This document shows positions 34,810 through 42,650 of a stretch of DNA of 64,000 nucleotides, piece after piece. The first letter of the stretch is position 1; each line of letters begins with the position of its first letter. The stretch spans positions 21,261 to 85,260 of the forward strand of contig NZ_WFLI01000027.1 of assembly GCF_009208555.1 (NCBI RefSeq), given 5' to 3'. The stretch comes from Janthinobacterium violaceinigrum (GTDB lineage Bacteria; Pseudomonadota; Gammaproteobacteria; Burkholderiales; Burkholderiaceae_D). The notes under the pieces were generated by a model, which saw only the letters and a program-made list of their open reading frames with translations, was not told the origin of the DNA and did no database searches. Position numbers and translations under genes: made by a program.

Positions 34810-35283
34810 ATGCCACGCGATAGTTCGCGCGAACAGCCGCAATGGCGGTTCACGCGCCACAGTGCCTTGACGGCGCGCCAGCTGCTGCGCGCGTATGGCG
34901 TGCTATGCCTGTTTTCCACGGCCATCGCCGCCGTCTTTGCGCTGCGCGGCTTCTGGTACATTCCCGTCTTTTCCTTCGCAGAACTGGGCCTGGTGGCCAT
35001 CGCCCTGCTGCATTACCTGCGCCACGCGCGCGACTATGAAGACATCGCCCTGCGCGACGGCGAGCTGATCATCGAACAGGTCAGCGCCGGCCGCTGCCGG
35101 CGCCACCACTTTTCTCCGTGGCGCACGCGCGTCGTGGTGCCGCGCTGGCGGGGCCAGTTGATACACATCAAGGATATCGGCGCTGGCGGCGCGCAGGTGG
35201 ACGTGGGTGCATTCGCCACGCCCGAGCGGCGCTGGCAGGTGGCGCACGAGCTATGCGCGTTGCTGCCACGTCCCGCACCCTGA
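34810..35283 (+). CDS. DUF2244 domain-containing membrane protein
   Basis: 157 residues. Two short membrane helices (about 29-65) are followed by a soluble domain with GELIIEQVSAG, HHFSPWRTRVV and a C-terminal RRWQVAHELCALL, as in DUF2244 proteins. In many proteobacteria such genes lie near cytochrome oxidase genes, but no cox gene is visible here. GGGAGG precedes ATG 34810, which I prefer to the upstream ATG. Function unknown. Confidence 0.78.
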   Translation: MPRDSSREQPQWRFTRHSALTARQLLRAYGVLCLFSTAIAAVFALRGFWYIPVFSFAELGLVAIALLHYLRHARDYEDIALRDGELIIEQVSAGRCRRHHFSPWRTRVVVPRWRGQLIHIKDIGAGGAQVDVGAFATPERRWQVAHELCALLPRPAP

Positions 35284-35362
35284 CGGGAACGGTTCACGCG
35301 CATGGCGCGGCAGGCATGCGGCAAGCTGCGCACTGGCCTTTGCGCTGGACTTCGCAGTGGTC

Positions 35363-35845
35363 TTACTTCGGGCCATAAAACTGAAAGGTCTGCACTACCA
35401 GCAACCGGGTGGGGAAGCCGGTGGTGGTCTTGAATTCCTTGATGCCGGTAATCTTGTAGGCGCCTGCCTGAAACTCCTCTCCTTCCTCCCAGCTGTGATC
35501 CTTCATGGCAAACTGCAGCAGGCGCTGGTCGTTATAGCGGTAGCTGAAGATGGTGTAGGCGCCCACGCGGCTGGTGACGATGAAGCGCTCATCCTGCGCA
35601 TCGGCGATGAGCAGAATTCCCGGATAGCGCTCGATGCCCGCCTCCTGGTTCTGGATTCTGAGGATCACGTCGGTAAAGCTGCACTCAGCGTCGCGGATCT
35701 TGTCGCGCTTCGTGGCGATCTTCATGACCTCGTCGTAGCTCTTGTTATGCACGATCGAGCGTTGCGGCGAGTCGCAATAATTGGCCGCGTGCACGTTGGC
35801 AGTGCAGAGCAGCAGGCATAGGGTAATGGCGGGGAACGCTTTCAT
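35363..35845 (-). CDS. Hypothetical exported protein
   Basis: 160 residues. A signal peptide ends at VHAA (about residue 20). The mature protein has two cysteines (NYCDSPQ and AECSFTD) spaced for a disulfide. The remainder looks like mixed alpha/beta structure with a YTIFSYRYNDQRL strand and a C-terminal LLVVQTFQFYG. No family recognised. ATG 35845 (MKAFPAI) begins the signal peptide, with AAGG close upstream. It lies alone, convergent with the DUF2244 gene. Confidence 0.7.
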   Translation of the reverse strand: MKAFPAITLCLLLCTANVHAANYCDSPQRSIVHNKSYDEVMKIATKRDKIRDAECSFTDVILRIQNQEAGIERYPGILLIADAQDERFIVTSRVGAYTIFSYRYNDQRLLQFAMKDHSWEEGEEFQAGAYKITGIKEFKTTTGFPTRLLVVQTFQFYGPK

Positions 35846-35931
35846 GGGGCCTTGTGGCAAGTTGCTGTCTTATGGGGCCGGCAGTGTAATGTCTGGCTGC
35901 CGCCTCCACAAGCGCAGGGCGGGGCGGAAGA

Positions 35932-36972
35932 TCAGGTCGCCCGCGATGGGCCAGCCCACAGATTGATATCGCCTTCGCGCGCCTGCACGTCGATGGCGGC
36001 CAGTTCTTCTGCCGTGAACGTCAACTGCTGCAATGCGGCCACGTTTTCGCGGATTTGCGCGCTGCTGCTGGCGCCGATCAGGGTCGAGGTGACGCGCGCA
36101 TCGCGCAGCACCCAGGCCAGCGCCATCTGCGCCAGGGTCTGGCCCCGCTGCGCGGCGATCTGGTTCAGCGCGCGCACGCGGGCCAGGTTTTCCGCGCTCA
36201 GGTGTTTTTGCAGCAGCGAACCGCCGCCGGGACGGTTGACGCGCGCATCCTGCGGCACGCCGTCCAGGTATTTATCGCTGAGCAAGCCCTGCGCCAGCGC
36301 TGTAAACGTGATGCAGCCGATGCCTTCTTGCTGCAGGGTATCGAGCAAGCCATCTTCCTCGATCCAGCGGTTGAGCATGTTGTAGGCTGGCTGGTGGATC
36401 AGGCACGGCACCTTCCATTCCTTCAGCAGGGCGGCCGCCTCGGCCGTCTTTTGCGGCGAATACGAGGACAGGCCCACATACAGCGCCTTGCCTTGCTGCA
36501 CGGCGGTCGCCAGCGCGCCCATGGTTTCTTCCAGCGGCGTGTCGGCGTCGTAGCGGTGCGAGTAAAAGATGTCGACGTAATCGAGGCCCAGGCGCTGCAA
36601 GCTCTGGTCCAGGCTGGCCAGCACGTATTTGCGCGAGCCGCCGCCCTGGCCGTACGGGCCCGGCCACATGTCCCAGCCTGCCTTGGTGGAAATGATCAGT
36701 TCATCGCGGTAGGGCAGGAAATCGTCGCGCAGCAGCTTGCCGAAATTGCTTTCCGCGCTGCCATAGGGCGGGCCGTAGTTGTTTGCCAGGTCGAAATGCG
36801 TGATGCCCAGGTCGAAGGCCGTGCGCAGCATGTCGCGCTGCGAGGCCAGATTGTTGCTGTCGCCAAAGTTGTGCCACAGTCCCAGGGACAGCAGCGGCAG
36901 TTTCAGCCCGCTGCGCCCGCACGTGCGGTATTGCATGGTGTCGTAGCGGTTGTCGGCGGCGTGGTAGGTCAT
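35932..36972 (-). CDS. yghZ: Aldo/keto reductase (YghZ/Gpr-like)
   Basis: 346 residues, TIM-barrel NADPH-dependent aldo/keto reductase. Catalytic residues are recognisable: Asp and Tyr in FDLANNYGPPYGSAE, Lys in ISTKAGW and His in YSHRYD. The GWDMWPGPYGQGGGSRKY loop is characteristic of the YghZ/Gpr group, which in E. coli reduces L-glyceraldehyde 3-phosphate and methylglyoxal. AGGAG 6 bp before ATG 36972 decides the start over an upstream ATG at 37017. Monocistronic. Confidence 0.9.
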   Translation of the reverse strand: MTYHAADNRYDTMQYRTCGRSGLKLPLLSLGLWHNFGDSNNLASQRDMLRTAFDLGITHFDLANNYGPPYGSAESNFGKLLRDDFLPYRDELIISTKAGWDMWPGPYGQGGGSRKYVLASLDQSLQRLGLDYVDIFYSHRYDADTPLEETMGALATAVQQGKALYVGLSSYSPQKTAEAAALLKEWKVPCLIHQPAYNMLNRWIEEDGLLDTLQQEGIGCITFTALAQGLLSDKYLDGVPQDARVNRPGGGSLLQKHLSAENLARVRALNQIAAQRGQTLAQMALAWVLRDARVTSTLIGASSSAQIRENVAALQQLTFTAEELAAIDVQAREGDINLWAGPSRAT

Positions 36973-37093
36973 GGCATCTCCTGGTTGAATGAATCGCCTA
37001 TTTTCGCGCAAAATCAAGGTGTGCGTGCGTGCTCCTTGCGCGCGACGGGACGCGCCTTACAATAGGCGTTGAGGAGTCTCGCAAGGAGCGGTC

Positions 37094-38698
37094 ATGGAAA
37101 TCGAATTGAAATTGTTGCTGGAGCCGCAAGATGCGCCGCGCCTGCGCGCGCACCCCCTGCTGGCGCAGTATGCGCAAGCGGCGCCGCAGGTGCTGCAGAT
37201 GCACGATATATATGTCGATACGCCCGATTTGCAGCTGTGCCGCCACCAGGCGGGCTTGCGCGTGCGCCAGGTGGAAGGGCGCTGGGTGCAGACGCTGAAG
37301 GCGGGCGGCAATGTCAGCGGCGGCCTGCACAGCCGTCACGAATGGGAAGGCGACGTCGCGGGGCCGCAGGCGGACCTCGACGCGCTCGACGCGGCCATCG
37401 GCCGCAAGCAGCCGATCCGCGCGCTGCTGCGCCAGGACGATGTCCGCGCCGCCTTGCAACCCGTGTTTACCACGCGCATCGAACGCACCGTATGGCAGCT
37501 GCGCACGCCGCAGGGCGACCAGGTTGAATGCGTGCTGGACCAGGGGGTGATCGAGTGCGGCGAACCGGGCGCGAATGGCACGCATGGCACGCATGGCGCT
37601 GCGCGCAGCGTGGCCATCAGCGAGATCGAACTGGAATTGAAGGAGGGGCAGGCGGCCAGCCTGTTCGACGTGGCGCTGGCCCTGCTGCAGGACGTGCCGC
37701 TGCAGCTGGGCCACCTGAGCAAGGCGGAACGGGGCTACCGCCTGGCCCTGGCCGCATCGCAAACGGTGCCGCCGCGGCACGCCGTCAAGGCGCAGCCCCT
37801 GGCGCTGGATGCGGCAATGTCGGTGGAGCAGGTGTTCCTGGCCATCGCCGGCAATTGCCTGGAACAGGTGGGCGGCAACCAGGATGGCGTGGCGGCGGGC
37901 GAGGACGTGGAAAGCGTGCACCAGATGCGCGTGGGTCTGCGCCGCCTGCGCTCGGCACTGGGCATGTTCAAGTCCCTGCTGGCGCTGCCGGACGCCTTGA
38001 AGAACGAACTCGACTGGCTGGGCGGCGCGTTGGGCGAGGCGCGCGACTGGGATGTGCTCGCAGGCAGTACGCTGGCCAAGCTCGATGGCGGGGCGCAAGC
38101 GGATGCGGCAGCGCTGGCGCAGGCGGCGCACGAGCAGGCACGCGTCAAGCATGCCCAGGCCGCGCAAGCCGTCACCTCGGCGCGCTACACGGCGTGCATG
38201 CTGGGCTTGCAGCGCTGGCTGCAGGCGCGCGCCTGGCGAGACAGCTGCTCGATGCGCCAGCTGCGGCGCCTGGACGCGCACGTCTCCCCGTTTGCCCACG
38301 CCACCTTGCGCCAGGACCAGCGCCGCCTGATGAAGCGCGGCAAGCGCCTGCTGCATGCCACGCCGCAACAGCGCCACCAGGTGCGCATCGCGGCCAAGAA
38401 GACGCGTTACGCGACGGAATTCTTTGCCTCGCTGTTTGCCGCCCGCGCCGTGAAACCGTATGTGGGACGCTTGTCTGACTTGCAGGATGAACTGGGCTGG
38501 CTCAACGACGTGCAAGTGGCGGACCGGCTGCTGCAGCAATTGCCGGATGCCCAGGCCGATCTGGCGGGCCAGGATGGGCTGCGGCTGCACGCGGCCTTCA
38601 TCCGCGGCTACCTGGCGGCGCGCGCGCAGTCGCAGGGCGCCGATGGCCGCATGCACAAGGCCTGGCGGCGCTTCAAGGCGGCCCGCTTGCCGGCCTGA
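37094..38698 (+). CDS. ygiF: CYTH and CHAD domain-containing protein (YgiF-like)
   Basis: 534 residues. The CYTH triphosphate-tunnel domain is at about 1-210 with the ExExK motif EIELKL at the very start. The CHAD domain, about 235-530, is an all-helical fold with conserved His/Arg (VHQMRVGLRRLRSAL, and RVKHAQ- and KKTRYATEFF-type helices) that binds polyphosphate. E. coli YgiF hydrolyses inorganic triphosphate. GGAG precedes ATG 37094. The gene is divergent from the aldo/keto reductase gene and carries no partner. Confidence 0.9.
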   Translation: MEIELKLLLEPQDAPRLRAHPLLAQYAQAAPQVLQMHDIYVDTPDLQLCRHQAGLRVRQVEGRWVQTLKAGGNVSGGLHSRHEWEGDVAGPQADLDALDAAIGRKQPIRALLRQDDVRAALQPVFTTRIERTVWQLRTPQGDQVECVLDQGVIECGEPGANGTHGTHGAARSVAISEIELELKEGQAASLFDVALALLQDVPLQLGHLSKAERGYRLALAASQTVPPRHAVKAQPLALDAAMSVEQVFLAIAGNCLEQVGGNQDGVAAGEDVESVHQMRVGLRRLRSALGMFKSLLALPDALKNELDWLGGALGEARDWDVLAGSTLAKLDGGAQADAAALAQAAHEQARVKHAQAAQAVTSARYTACMLGLQRWLQARAWRDSCSMRQLRRLDAHVSPFAHATLRQDQRRLMKRGKRLLHATPQQRHQVRIAAKKTRYATEFFASLFAARAVKPYVGRLSDLQDELGWLNDVQVADRLLQQLPDAQADLAGQDGLRLHAAFIRGYLAARAQSQGADGRMHKAWRRFKAARLPA

Positions 38699-38740
38699 GT
38701 CCGGTTGCCCGGGCCAGGCTTTGCCGGGCCTGGTGTCTGG

Positions 38741-38760
38741 CCAGGCTAGGCTAGGCTAGG
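38741..38760. repeat. Short GGCTA tandem repeat at the 3' end of kdoO
   Basis: Three tandem AGGCT units abut the stop codon of the Kdo hydroxylase gene, between convergent genes. The preceding 30 bp contain GC-rich hairpin-forming sequence (GCCAGGC and GCCTGG). It may act as a shared 3' barrier; there is no T-run. Confidence 0.35.
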
Positions 38761-39622
38761 TCAGCGGACGTTTCAACTGGCGCTCGAGGATGGCCAGCGG
38801 CGACTTGCCGGGGGCGGCCATGGCACGCACGGGCAGCAGCCAGGTTTGCTCCAGCGCATGCTGTCCCCGCAGGGCCGCGTGCGAGACCGCGTCGCTGAAC
38901 ACGATCCACGTCTGGCCCGGCGCGAATGCATGGGTGTGCTGTTCCACCTGTGCCTGGTAACCGAGGTCGGCCTTCATGGCGTCGTGCAGCTGCAGCATGT
39001 AGTGGTCGTAGGGCGTGCGCCGCGATTTGGTCACGTGCAGCCATTGCAGCAAGGCCGCCAGCACGGGCCGCGGACGCTTTGCCGCGGGCAGGAATCGCTG
39101 CGCCACCTGGTCGAATGGCGCGCCCAGTTTCCACACGCGGGGCGCGCCGCGCGGATGGATGTTGGTGAACACGCGCAGGATGCGCCGGCCCTGCGTGGGC
39201 GAGGAGGGGAAGCTGTCGACATGCAGGCGCGTATCGTCCTTGCGCCAGGATGTCACCCGGCCGGCGATTTCCACGGGCCGAAAGCTGCCCTTGCCTTGCT
39301 GCAGATGGGGAGCGTAGCCCGGCAGCAAGCCGGCCAGCAAGTGCGCCGTGTGCCGCGCATAGCGCTGCATCAGCGCGGCCAGCAAGGCCCCGTCGTAGGC
39401 CGTTCCATGGCCGCGCACGCCGCGCGCCGGTTCCCAGCTGATGTTCTTGGCGCTGCCTGCCGCGCCGTTCAGCAGAGCGTGTTCTTCCTGTTGCAGGGAA
39501 AAGCCCAGGCGGGGCAGCAGCACGACTTGCCCGTCTTCGAGCGCCTGCAGCGCCACCGCCTGCTGCGCGGCGCTGCCGCTGGCGTTCCACTGGCTCAGGG
39601 GAATGTCGATGAGTTTGCTCAT
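38756..39622 (-). CDS. kdoO: Kdo hydroxylase (3-deoxy-D-manno-oct-2-ulosonate 3-hydroxylase)
   Basis: 288 residues matching the Fe(II)/2-oxoglutarate-dependent Kdo hydroxylase family known from Burkholderia and Yersinia. The facial triad is HVD in DTRLHVDSFPSSPTQG and a later His in VFSDAVSHAAL; the conserved VFTNIHPRG lies between them. The enzyme converts a Kdo residue of lipid A-Kdo2 into D-glycero-D-talo-octulosonate (Ko), changing acid stability and surface charge of the inner core. It acts in the cytoplasm on the growing LPS. lpxK and kdsB are 15 kb away in the window. Start at ATG 39622 (MSKLIDIPLSQWN). Confidence 0.88.
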   Translation of the reverse strand: MSKLIDIPLSQWNASGSAAQQAVALQALEDGQVVLLPRLGFSLQQEEHALLNGAAGSAKNISWEPARGVRGHGTAYDGALLAALMQRYARHTAHLLAGLLPGYAPHLQQGKGSFRPVEIAGRVTSWRKDDTRLHVDSFPSSPTQGRRILRVFTNIHPRGAPRVWKLGAPFDQVAQRFLPAAKRPRPVLAALLQWLHVTKSRRTPYDHYMLQLHDAMKADLGYQAQVEQHTHAFAPGQTWIVFSDAVSHAALRGQHALEQTWLLPVRAMAAPGKSPLAILERQLKRPLT

Positions 39623-39700
39623 GGCGCTGCGGAGAAGACATCGGAGCGGTCAGTATGGCCGCTTGCCGCCCGCTGCCGTTTGCGCTAGCGCAGGCTCAGT

Positions 39701-40072
39701 TCACAGTTTGCTGTTCTGGCAGCCGGCGCTCACGCATTCGCGTACGCGGTCCTGCAGGAATTGCGCGCGTTCGATGGTGGTCTGGGTGGCGCAATCGAGG
39801 TTCACATAGAAGCCCGACGATTCGCGTTTCGAGCAATTCTGGTTGCGGCTGGCTATCCACGCCAGCTGGCCCGATTTCAACTTCTGCTTGCCGCCGGCGT
39901 CGAGCTGGGCAGCGAGTTTCTTGTAGTTGGCGTTCAACTCCTTGTCCGCTTCCTGGTACACCTTGTTGAGGCAATACAGGCCGTCGAAGTCGTTGCGGGG
40001 CGTGTCGCAGGCCGAGTTGGCGAAGGCGGAAGCGGAGGCGCAGAGCAGCAAGGCGAGCATGCATTTTTTCAT
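39701..40072 (-). CDS. Lysozyme-inhibitor LprI-like exported protein (DUF1311)
   Basis: 123 residues. A signal peptide ends at AFAN (about residue 19). The mature protein has the DUF1311 pattern with six cysteines (SACDTPRND, YCLNK, NCSKRE, DCATQ, ECVSAGC) and a central YQEADKELNANYKKL helix. LprI of Mycobacterium inhibits lysozyme; in proteobacteria function is largely inferred. ATG 40072 begins the signal peptide. The cysteines should form disulfides in the periplasm. Confidence 0.82.
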   Translation of the reverse strand: MKKCMLALLLCASASAFANSACDTPRNDFDGLYCLNKVYQEADKELNANYKKLAAQLDAGGKQKLKSGQLAWIASRNQNCSKRESSGFYVNLDCATQTTIERAQFLQDRVRECVSAGCQNSKL

Positions 40073-40200
40073 TTTTTTCTTTCGGCAAGGAGATGAGGAC
40101 AGGGCGCATGGAGGTGCGCAGCTCTTGCGCATCTTATAACATTCCGGGTGCCGTACCGGTTCGCTTGACGGCGCGCAGCGCGCGCGTGTTCCGCAGGGGC

Positions 40201-40239
40201 AAAAAAAAGAAGCCCGGCTCGCAAGCACAGGCTTCTTTT
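40201..40239 (-). terminator. Intrinsic terminator of sodB
   Basis: On the minus strand the stem AAAAGAAGCC / GGCTTCTTTT closes about 60 bp after the sodB stop and ends in a run of eight T (40201-40208 as A on the plus strand). Confidence 0.8.
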
Positions 40240-40300
40240 CAGGATGGGTCACTGCGGCGCAAGCCGCGGACGCGTCCGTTTTACGTTGTCAGGAACGCGC

Positions 40301-40879
40301 TTACGCGAAGTTCTTGGCAACGAATTCCCAGTTGACCAGGCCCCAGAACGTTTCCACGTACTTGGCGCGCAGGTTGCGGTAGTCGATGTAATAGGCGTGT
40401 TCCCACACGTCGCAGGTCAGCAGCGGCTTGTCGCCGGTGGTCAGCGGGCAGCCGGCGTTCGAGGTGTTGACGATGTCGACGGAGCCGTCGGCTTTTTGCA
40501 CCAGCCAGGTCCAGCCCGAACCGAAGTTGCCCACGCACGACTTGGTGAATTCTTCCTTGAACTTGTCGAACGACGACCATTTGGCGTTGATCGCATCAGC
40601 CACGGCACCCGTAGGCGCGCCGCCACCGGCCGGCTTCATGCCGTTCCAGTAGAAGGTGTGGTTCCATACCTGGGCCGCGTTGTTGAAGATGCCGCCCGAC
40701 GATTTCTTGATGATCTCTTCCAGCGACAGGTTCTCGAACTCGGTACCCTTGATCAGGTTGTTCAAGTTGGTGACATACGCCTGGTGATGCTTGGCATAGT
40801 GGTATTCCAGGGTTTCTTTCGAAATATGCGGCGCCAGAGCGTCCATTTCATACGGCAGTGGTGGCAGAGTATGTTCCAT
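40301..40879 (-). CDS. sodB: Superoxide dismutase [Fe]
   Basis: 192 residues, complete. Metal ligands are recognisable: His in ETLEYHYAKHH, His in AAQVWNHTFYW, Asp in CDVWEHAYYID and the following His. The Gly-Gly pair before the second ligand region and FGSGWTWLV fit the Fe-type SodB. It removes cytoplasmic superoxide. A perfect palindrome TGCTTGAATCAAGCA lies about 65 bp upstream of the start. In related genomes I recall sodB lying next to xseA; here the sugar locus separates the two. Confidence 0.94.
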   Translation of the reverse strand: MEHTLPPLPYEMDALAPHISKETLEYHYAKHHQAYVTNLNNLIKGTEFENLSLEEIIKKSSGGIFNNAAQVWNHTFYWNGMKPAGGGAPTGAVADAINAKWSSFDKFKEEFTKSCVGNFGSGWTWLVQKADGSVDIVNTSNAGCPLTTGDKPLLTCDVWEHAYYIDYRNLRAKYVETFWGLVNWEFVAKNFA

Positions 40880-40943
40880 GTGATGTCCCTTTGTGGTGAG
40901 TGTTCGGAGTCTTCCGGCCGGGGCCGGAGGGTTGAGCCTTGCG

Positions 40944-40958
40944 TGCTTGAATCAAGCA
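40944..40958. promoter_or_regulatory. TGCTTGAATCAAGCA palindrome upstream of sodB
   Basis: Perfect 7-bp arms with a single central base, located 65 bp before the sodB start. A TACAAT -10-like hexamer on the minus strand at 40979-40984 would place the palindrome just inside the transcript. It could be an operator or an RNA hairpin in the leader. Confidence 0.4.
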
Positions 40959-41113
40959 TTCTTGCTGAACGAGCCACTATTGTAAAGCGGATGCGCCATT
41001 GCTGCAGATTCCGGCGCGCCTTGTCCGCGCCGTTATGCGTAGTGATTCTCGTTCAGGAAAATCGGCCAGCGCCAGGCCTTGCGCTGGCATCTTGTGTAAC
41101 GCCGGTCCAGGCT

Positions 41114-42133
41114 TCAGCGGATGCGGCGCGTGGTTTCCCGCACGATCAGTTCCAGCGGCGGCACGGTCGCCTGCACGGCTTCGCCATTGATCAGGCCCAG
41201 CAGCGCTTCCGTGGCGATGCGGCCGATGTCGTACAGGGGCTGGTGGATGGTCGTCAGGGGCGGCGTCGTGTAGGACGAGCCGGGCAAGTCATCGAAGCCC
41301 ACCAGCGAGATATCGTCGGGCACGCGGATGCCCTTGCGGTACAGACACAGGCGCACGCCATAGGCGGACAGGTCGTTGGCGGCGAAGACGGCGCTGAATT
41401 GCTGCTGCGTATCGAACAAATGGTTCATGGCCAGCATCCCGCTGGCCTCGTGGAAGTCGCCTTCCACCATCAGTTTCGGGTCGATGGCGATGTCCGCTTC
41501 GCGCAGCGCGCGCTGGTAGCCCGTCAGGCGTTCGGCCGCATCCGTGTTGTTGGCGGGACCGGACACGAACGCGATGCGGCGGTGGCCCAGTTCCACCAGG
41601 TGGCGTACGGCCAGGTAGGCGCCGTATTCATTGTCCAGCTTGAAACCGATGGCGCTTTTCGTGGCGAGCAGGCGGCCCGTCGAGACGATGGGCCGCTGCT
41701 GCGAGAAATCGAGCACGCTCTCGTCCGAGATGCGCCCGGACAACAGGATGATGCCGTCGACCTTGCGCGCCAGCAGCAGGCGGATGCGGTCCGCTTCCTC
41801 CTGCGCATTCCAGTGTCCGCTGACGATGACGGATGCATAGCCCGTGTCCTTCAGGCCGTCGTCCAAGCCGCGCAGGCTTTCGTCGAAGAAGGGGCTGGAA
41901 ATATCCTGCACCACGATGCCGATGGTCATCGAGCGGCCTTTTTTCAGCCCCTGCGCCATCTGGTTGGGCGCAAATTTCATCTGCGCGATGGCGGCCAGCA
42001 CGGCGTCGCGCTTGTCGTCGGACACCTTGGCCGTGCCGTTCAGGATGCGCGAGACGGTACTGGGCGACACGCCTGCCTGGCGGGCGACGTCGAGCAGGGT
42101 GGAAGGGGGAGCAGCGTGGGCGCTATCGGTCAA
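41114..42133 (-). CDS. LacI family transcriptional regulator of the beta-glucoside locus
   Basis: 339 residues. The LacI HTH is near residues 12-32 (LLDVARQAGVSPSTVSRILNG) with a hinge helix (FAPNQMAQGLKKG) and a periplasmic-binding-like effector domain. The start at 42133 is a TTG with GGGAA 6 bp upstream; no ATG gives the full HTH. It is divergent from the ABC/GH1 operon. Three TGAAAACGTTTTCA-type operators in the shared 517-bp region are the expected sites for such a protein. The effector is probably the imported sugar or its product. Confidence 0.9.
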   Translation of the reverse strand: MTDSAHAAPPSTLLDVARQAGVSPSTVSRILNGTAKVSDDKRDAVLAAIAQMKFAPNQMAQGLKKGRSMTIGIVVQDISSPFFDESLRGLDDGLKDTGYASVIVSGHWNAQEEADRIRLLLARKVDGIILLSGRISDESVLDFSQQRPIVSTGRLLATKSAIGFKLDNEYGAYLAVRHLVELGHRRIAFVSGPANNTDAAERLTGYQRALREADIAIDPKLMVEGDFHEASGMLAMNHLFDTQQQFSAVFAANDLSAYGVRLCLYRKGIRVPDDISLVGFDDLPGSSYTTPPLTTIHQPLYDIGRIATEALLGLINGEAVQATVPPLELIVRETTRRIR

Positions 42134-42173
42134 GGTGATTCCCGGGTATCAAGATGGCTGGTTGTCAGTGCTC

Positions 42174-42187
42174 TGAAAACCTTTTCA
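42174..42187. promoter_or_regulatory. LacI-type operator 1 (near lacI start)
   Basis: TGAAAACCTTTTCA, one mismatch from the perfect palindrome of the other two sites. It lies 41 bp upstream of the regulator's TTG start, fitting autoregulation. Confidence 0.6.
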
Positions 42188-42300
42188 GTGAAAGATTACC
42201 ATAAACGGACGATCAGGCTGCATGCCAGGGTAGGCCGGGGCAGGCCGGAGCATGCCGATGTCGTTCGGTGTCGATCGGCGTCGGTCGGCTTAGCCCGCAG

Positions 42301-42353
42301 GGCGTAAGCCGACACCGCAACGCCCAAGCCGACACCGCAACGTCCAAGCCGAT
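42301..42353 (+). repeat. Degenerate ~20-bp tandem repeat
   Basis: Two and a half copies of a unit of about 21 bp beginning AAGCCGACACCGCAACG, with one-base differences between copies. It lies between operators 1 and 2. It may simply be slippage product; spacing between operators would change with copy number. Confidence 0.5.
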
Positions 42354-42435
42354 GCCACGCCGCAGCCACGGACCGGACGCAACCAAGCGCCGGAGTACGC
42401 ACGCAGCGTCAAACCGGCCTGCGTCTCCCCACATC

Positions 42436-42449
42436 TGAAAACGTTTTCA
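42436..42449. promoter_or_regulatory. LacI-type operator 2
   Basis: A perfect 14-bp palindrome TGAAAACGTTTTCA, 168 bp before operator 3 (start to start). The separation is close to 16 helical turns, compatible with looping between the two. Confidence 0.7.
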
Positions 42450-42603
42450 CAAAAAACAACAACATCTCCGGCCGCCAATTTCCACCGCTTTTCATAGGGG
42501 AGAACGCCCGATCCAGCCCATCTCGCCACGATGGTCTCAATAAAAATGACAACTTTTTCGGTTGACTTGATTTTCTTTGCGGTGTTAAATGGATGCATGT
42601 TGT

Positions 42604-42617
42604 GAAAACGTTTTCAA
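42604..42617. promoter_or_regulatory. LacI-type operator 3 (in front of the ABC operon)
   Basis: A perfect 14-bp palindrome TGAAAACGTTTTCA, 33 bp before the first structural gene. At this position a bound repressor would block the operon promoter or early elongation. Confidence 0.72.
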
Positions 42618-42650
42618 GATAGAAGGCGCTCAATAAACGGAGATGAAAGA

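Larger units (their letters stand above)
42134..42650. other. Regulatory intergenic region of the beta-glucoside locus
   Basis: A 517-bp gap between the divergent LacI gene and the ABC operon. It contains three LacI-type operators (listed separately) and a degenerate tandem repeat of about 20 bp around 42301-42350 built on AAGCCGACACCGCAACG. No gene is supported on either strand. Confidence 0.65.

Noticed and set aside
42174..42617. CcpA cre sites
   Set aside because: The motif looks like a cre site, but CcpA belongs to Firmicutes, and a LacI-family gene is adjacent.
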